Source of the DNA: an uncultured Desulfobacterales bacterium
Lineage (GTDB): Bacteria > Desulfobacterota > Desulfobacteria > Desulfobacterales > UBA11574
DNA: 19,681 bases
Assembly (NCBI GenBank): GCA_937925895.1
Contig: CALANC010000103.1
Location: forward strand, 1-19,681
Direction of reading: 5' to 3'
Shown here: positions 18,922 through 19,681 of the stretch, piece by piece
How the letters are laid out: every line of letters begins with the position of its first letter
Numbering within the stretch: the stretch's first letter is position 1
Translations under genes and position numbers: made by a program
Notes under the pieces: model-generated
What the model was told of the DNA's origin: nothing
What the model saw: the letters and a program-made list of their open reading frames with translations, nothing else
Database searches by the model: none

Positions 18922-18946
18922 CTTTAGACGATATTAAATTTATACT
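18918..18946 (+). promoter_or_regulatory. Sigma70-type promoter of the zapB-zapA pair
   Basis: TTGACT (18918-18923, 5 of 6) and TATACT (18941-18946, 5 of 6) are separated by an ideal 17 bases. The -35 overlaps the stop codon of the GlmU-like gene. Transcription would begin near 18953, giving a very short leader before the TTG at 18971. Confidence 0.75.
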
Positions 18947-18970
18947 AAACTCCTGAATATGAGGTGAAAA

Positions 18971-19213
18971 TTGGAGCATGAAATTATTCTTAGACAGTTC
19001 GAGGAAATTGAAAAGAAAGTTGGCATATTGATCGATGTATGTAAATCACTTGAAGCGACTAACTTAGAACTGAAAAATGAACTCGAGAGGTTAGAGGAGG
19101 AGCTTCAAGGAAAGGTTGAGGCAGAAAATAACTATCAAGCGGAAAAGGCCTTGATCAGGTCAAAGATTGATAGCCTTTTAATTAGGCTGGAGGATATAAC
19201 AGAAGCTCAGTAG
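18971..19213 (+). CDS. zapB: ZapB-like small coiled-coil cell division protein
   Basis: An 80-residue protein that is almost entirely one amphipathic coiled coil (EEIEKKVGILIDVCKSLEAT, then NLELKNELERLEEELQGKVE). ZapB-type proteins join ZapA-decorated FtsZ rings at midcell. Assignment rests on size, the coiled coil and the position directly before zapA; sequence similarity of such proteins is low, so it could be a different coiled-coil partner. The start is TTG at 18971, with GAGGTG (18961-18966) close upstream. Confidence 0.7.
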   Translation: MEHEIILRQFEEIEKKVGILIDVCKSLEATNLELKNELERLEEELQGKVEAENNYQAEKALIRSKIDSLLIRLEDITEAQ

Positions 19214-19253
19214 TGGTATCAGTAAAAGGTCAAGAAAGGTCGATACTTGTAAA

Positions 19254-19580
19254 TTGGAACAACTTGTAACCATAAAACTTTTTGGGCAGCCTTATACGTT
19301 TAAGACCGAATCGGGTGATACAAATGCCAAGGAGGTTGCTGATTATCTAGTCAAAGAAGTGACAAAGGTAGAAGCTCAACATTCGAGTAAATCATCAGGT
19401 GTTACAAAACTTGCAACTTTGATTTCAGCTGCAATGAACATTGCCAGTGAAAATATTGAGCTTAAAAATAATCATTCAGATTTATTGCAGGTTATTGATA
19501 AAAAAGCAACAAATCTCATGCAACGGCTGGATTCTGTTCTAAATGTCAAAAGTTTAAATAAGTTGTCGCCAAAGAAGTGA
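19254..19580 (+). CDS. zapA: Cell division protein ZapA
   Basis: A 108-residue FtsZ-ring stabiliser. The N-terminal globular part is the typical VTIKLFGQPYTFKTE, followed by NAKEVADYLVKEV. A central helix (TKLATLISAAMNIASENIEL) leads into a C-terminal coiled coil that forms the tetramer stalk. Length is normal (about 100-110). The start is TTG at 19254; there is no in-frame ATG or GTG upstream, and AAAGGT lies 13 bases away, so the ribosome binding site is weak. It is 40 bases after the ZapB-like gene and probably co-transcribed. Confidence 0.92.
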   Translation: MEQLVTIKLFGQPYTFKTESGDTNAKEVADYLVKEVTKVEAQHSSKSSGVTKLATLISAAMNIASENIELKNNHSDLLQVIDKKATNLMQRLDSVLNVKSLNKLSPKK

Positions 19581-19681
19581 GATAAATTTGTTATTCTCAT
19601 CGATTTTCTTACAAACCGCTGACTACCACGAATCATCGAAGCATGCTGTTCTCCTCTCGTAATCAGCTGTCCTTTTAGTTT

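Noticed and set aside
19581-19681. Possible start of a 6S RNA gene, often found downstream of zapA
   Set aside because: The 100 bases available show no recognisable 6S central bubble or promoter, and the window ends. The idea rests on context alone.

Overview
The window looks like chromosomal DNA from a sulfate-reducer-type Desulfobacterota, most likely Desulfobacterales. This is an inference from gene content, not a database result. Three things point there: a split F-type ATP synthase operon with both b' and b but no a or c subunit; a stand-alone GlmU-like uridylyltransferase and zapB-zapA right after it; and the style of the tRNA-linked integrase remnant. The DNA is moderately AT-rich. All identifiable protein genes lie on the + strand; the one tRNA gene is on the - strand.

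Positions 1-3420 are an accessory, gene-poor stretch. It holds three small lipoprotein-like genes (glycine zipper/His-rich, 305-832; PA14 domain, 1108-1719; short orphan, 2066-2374), a long palindrome (873-944), a strong terminator hairpin (2515-2541), and a badly decayed tyrosine-recombinase gene (about 2551-3322). The recombinase remnant abuts the 3' end of tRNA-Pro(GGG) (3337-3413, - strand), the classic footprint of an old integrative element.

Positions 3490-11721 are devoted to the cell wall and cell shape: an LD-carboxypeptidase and a beta-lactamase-fold serine hydrolase, then mreB-mreC-mreD-mrdA(PBP2)-rodA and a bactofilin. Together these encode the rod/elongasome machine (MreB filament, MreCD scaffold, RodA glycosyltransferase, PBP2 transpeptidase) plus a second type of cytoskeletal polymer.

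Positions 11750-18061 are the ATP synthase operon, b'-b-delta-alpha-gamma-beta-epsilon. A good sigma70-type promoter precedes it and a clear intrinsic terminator follows epsilon. The first four genes overlap stop-to-start. Subunits a and c must be encoded elsewhere.

Positions 18105-19580 carry a one-domain UDP-GlcNAc pyrophosphorylase-like gene (peptidoglycan/LPS precursor supply). It is followed by a consensus-like promoter driving a ZapB-like coiled-coil protein and ZapA, both starting with TTG. The last 100 bases hold nothing I can assign.

I see no convincing new multi-gene system. The items most worth checking are the palindrome with two competing pairings at 873-944, the multiply inactivated integrase at tRNA-Pro, the hairpin at the mreB ribosome binding site, the signal-peptide-like N-termini on both ATP synthase b-type subunits, and the single-domain GlmU-like protein with altered signature residues.
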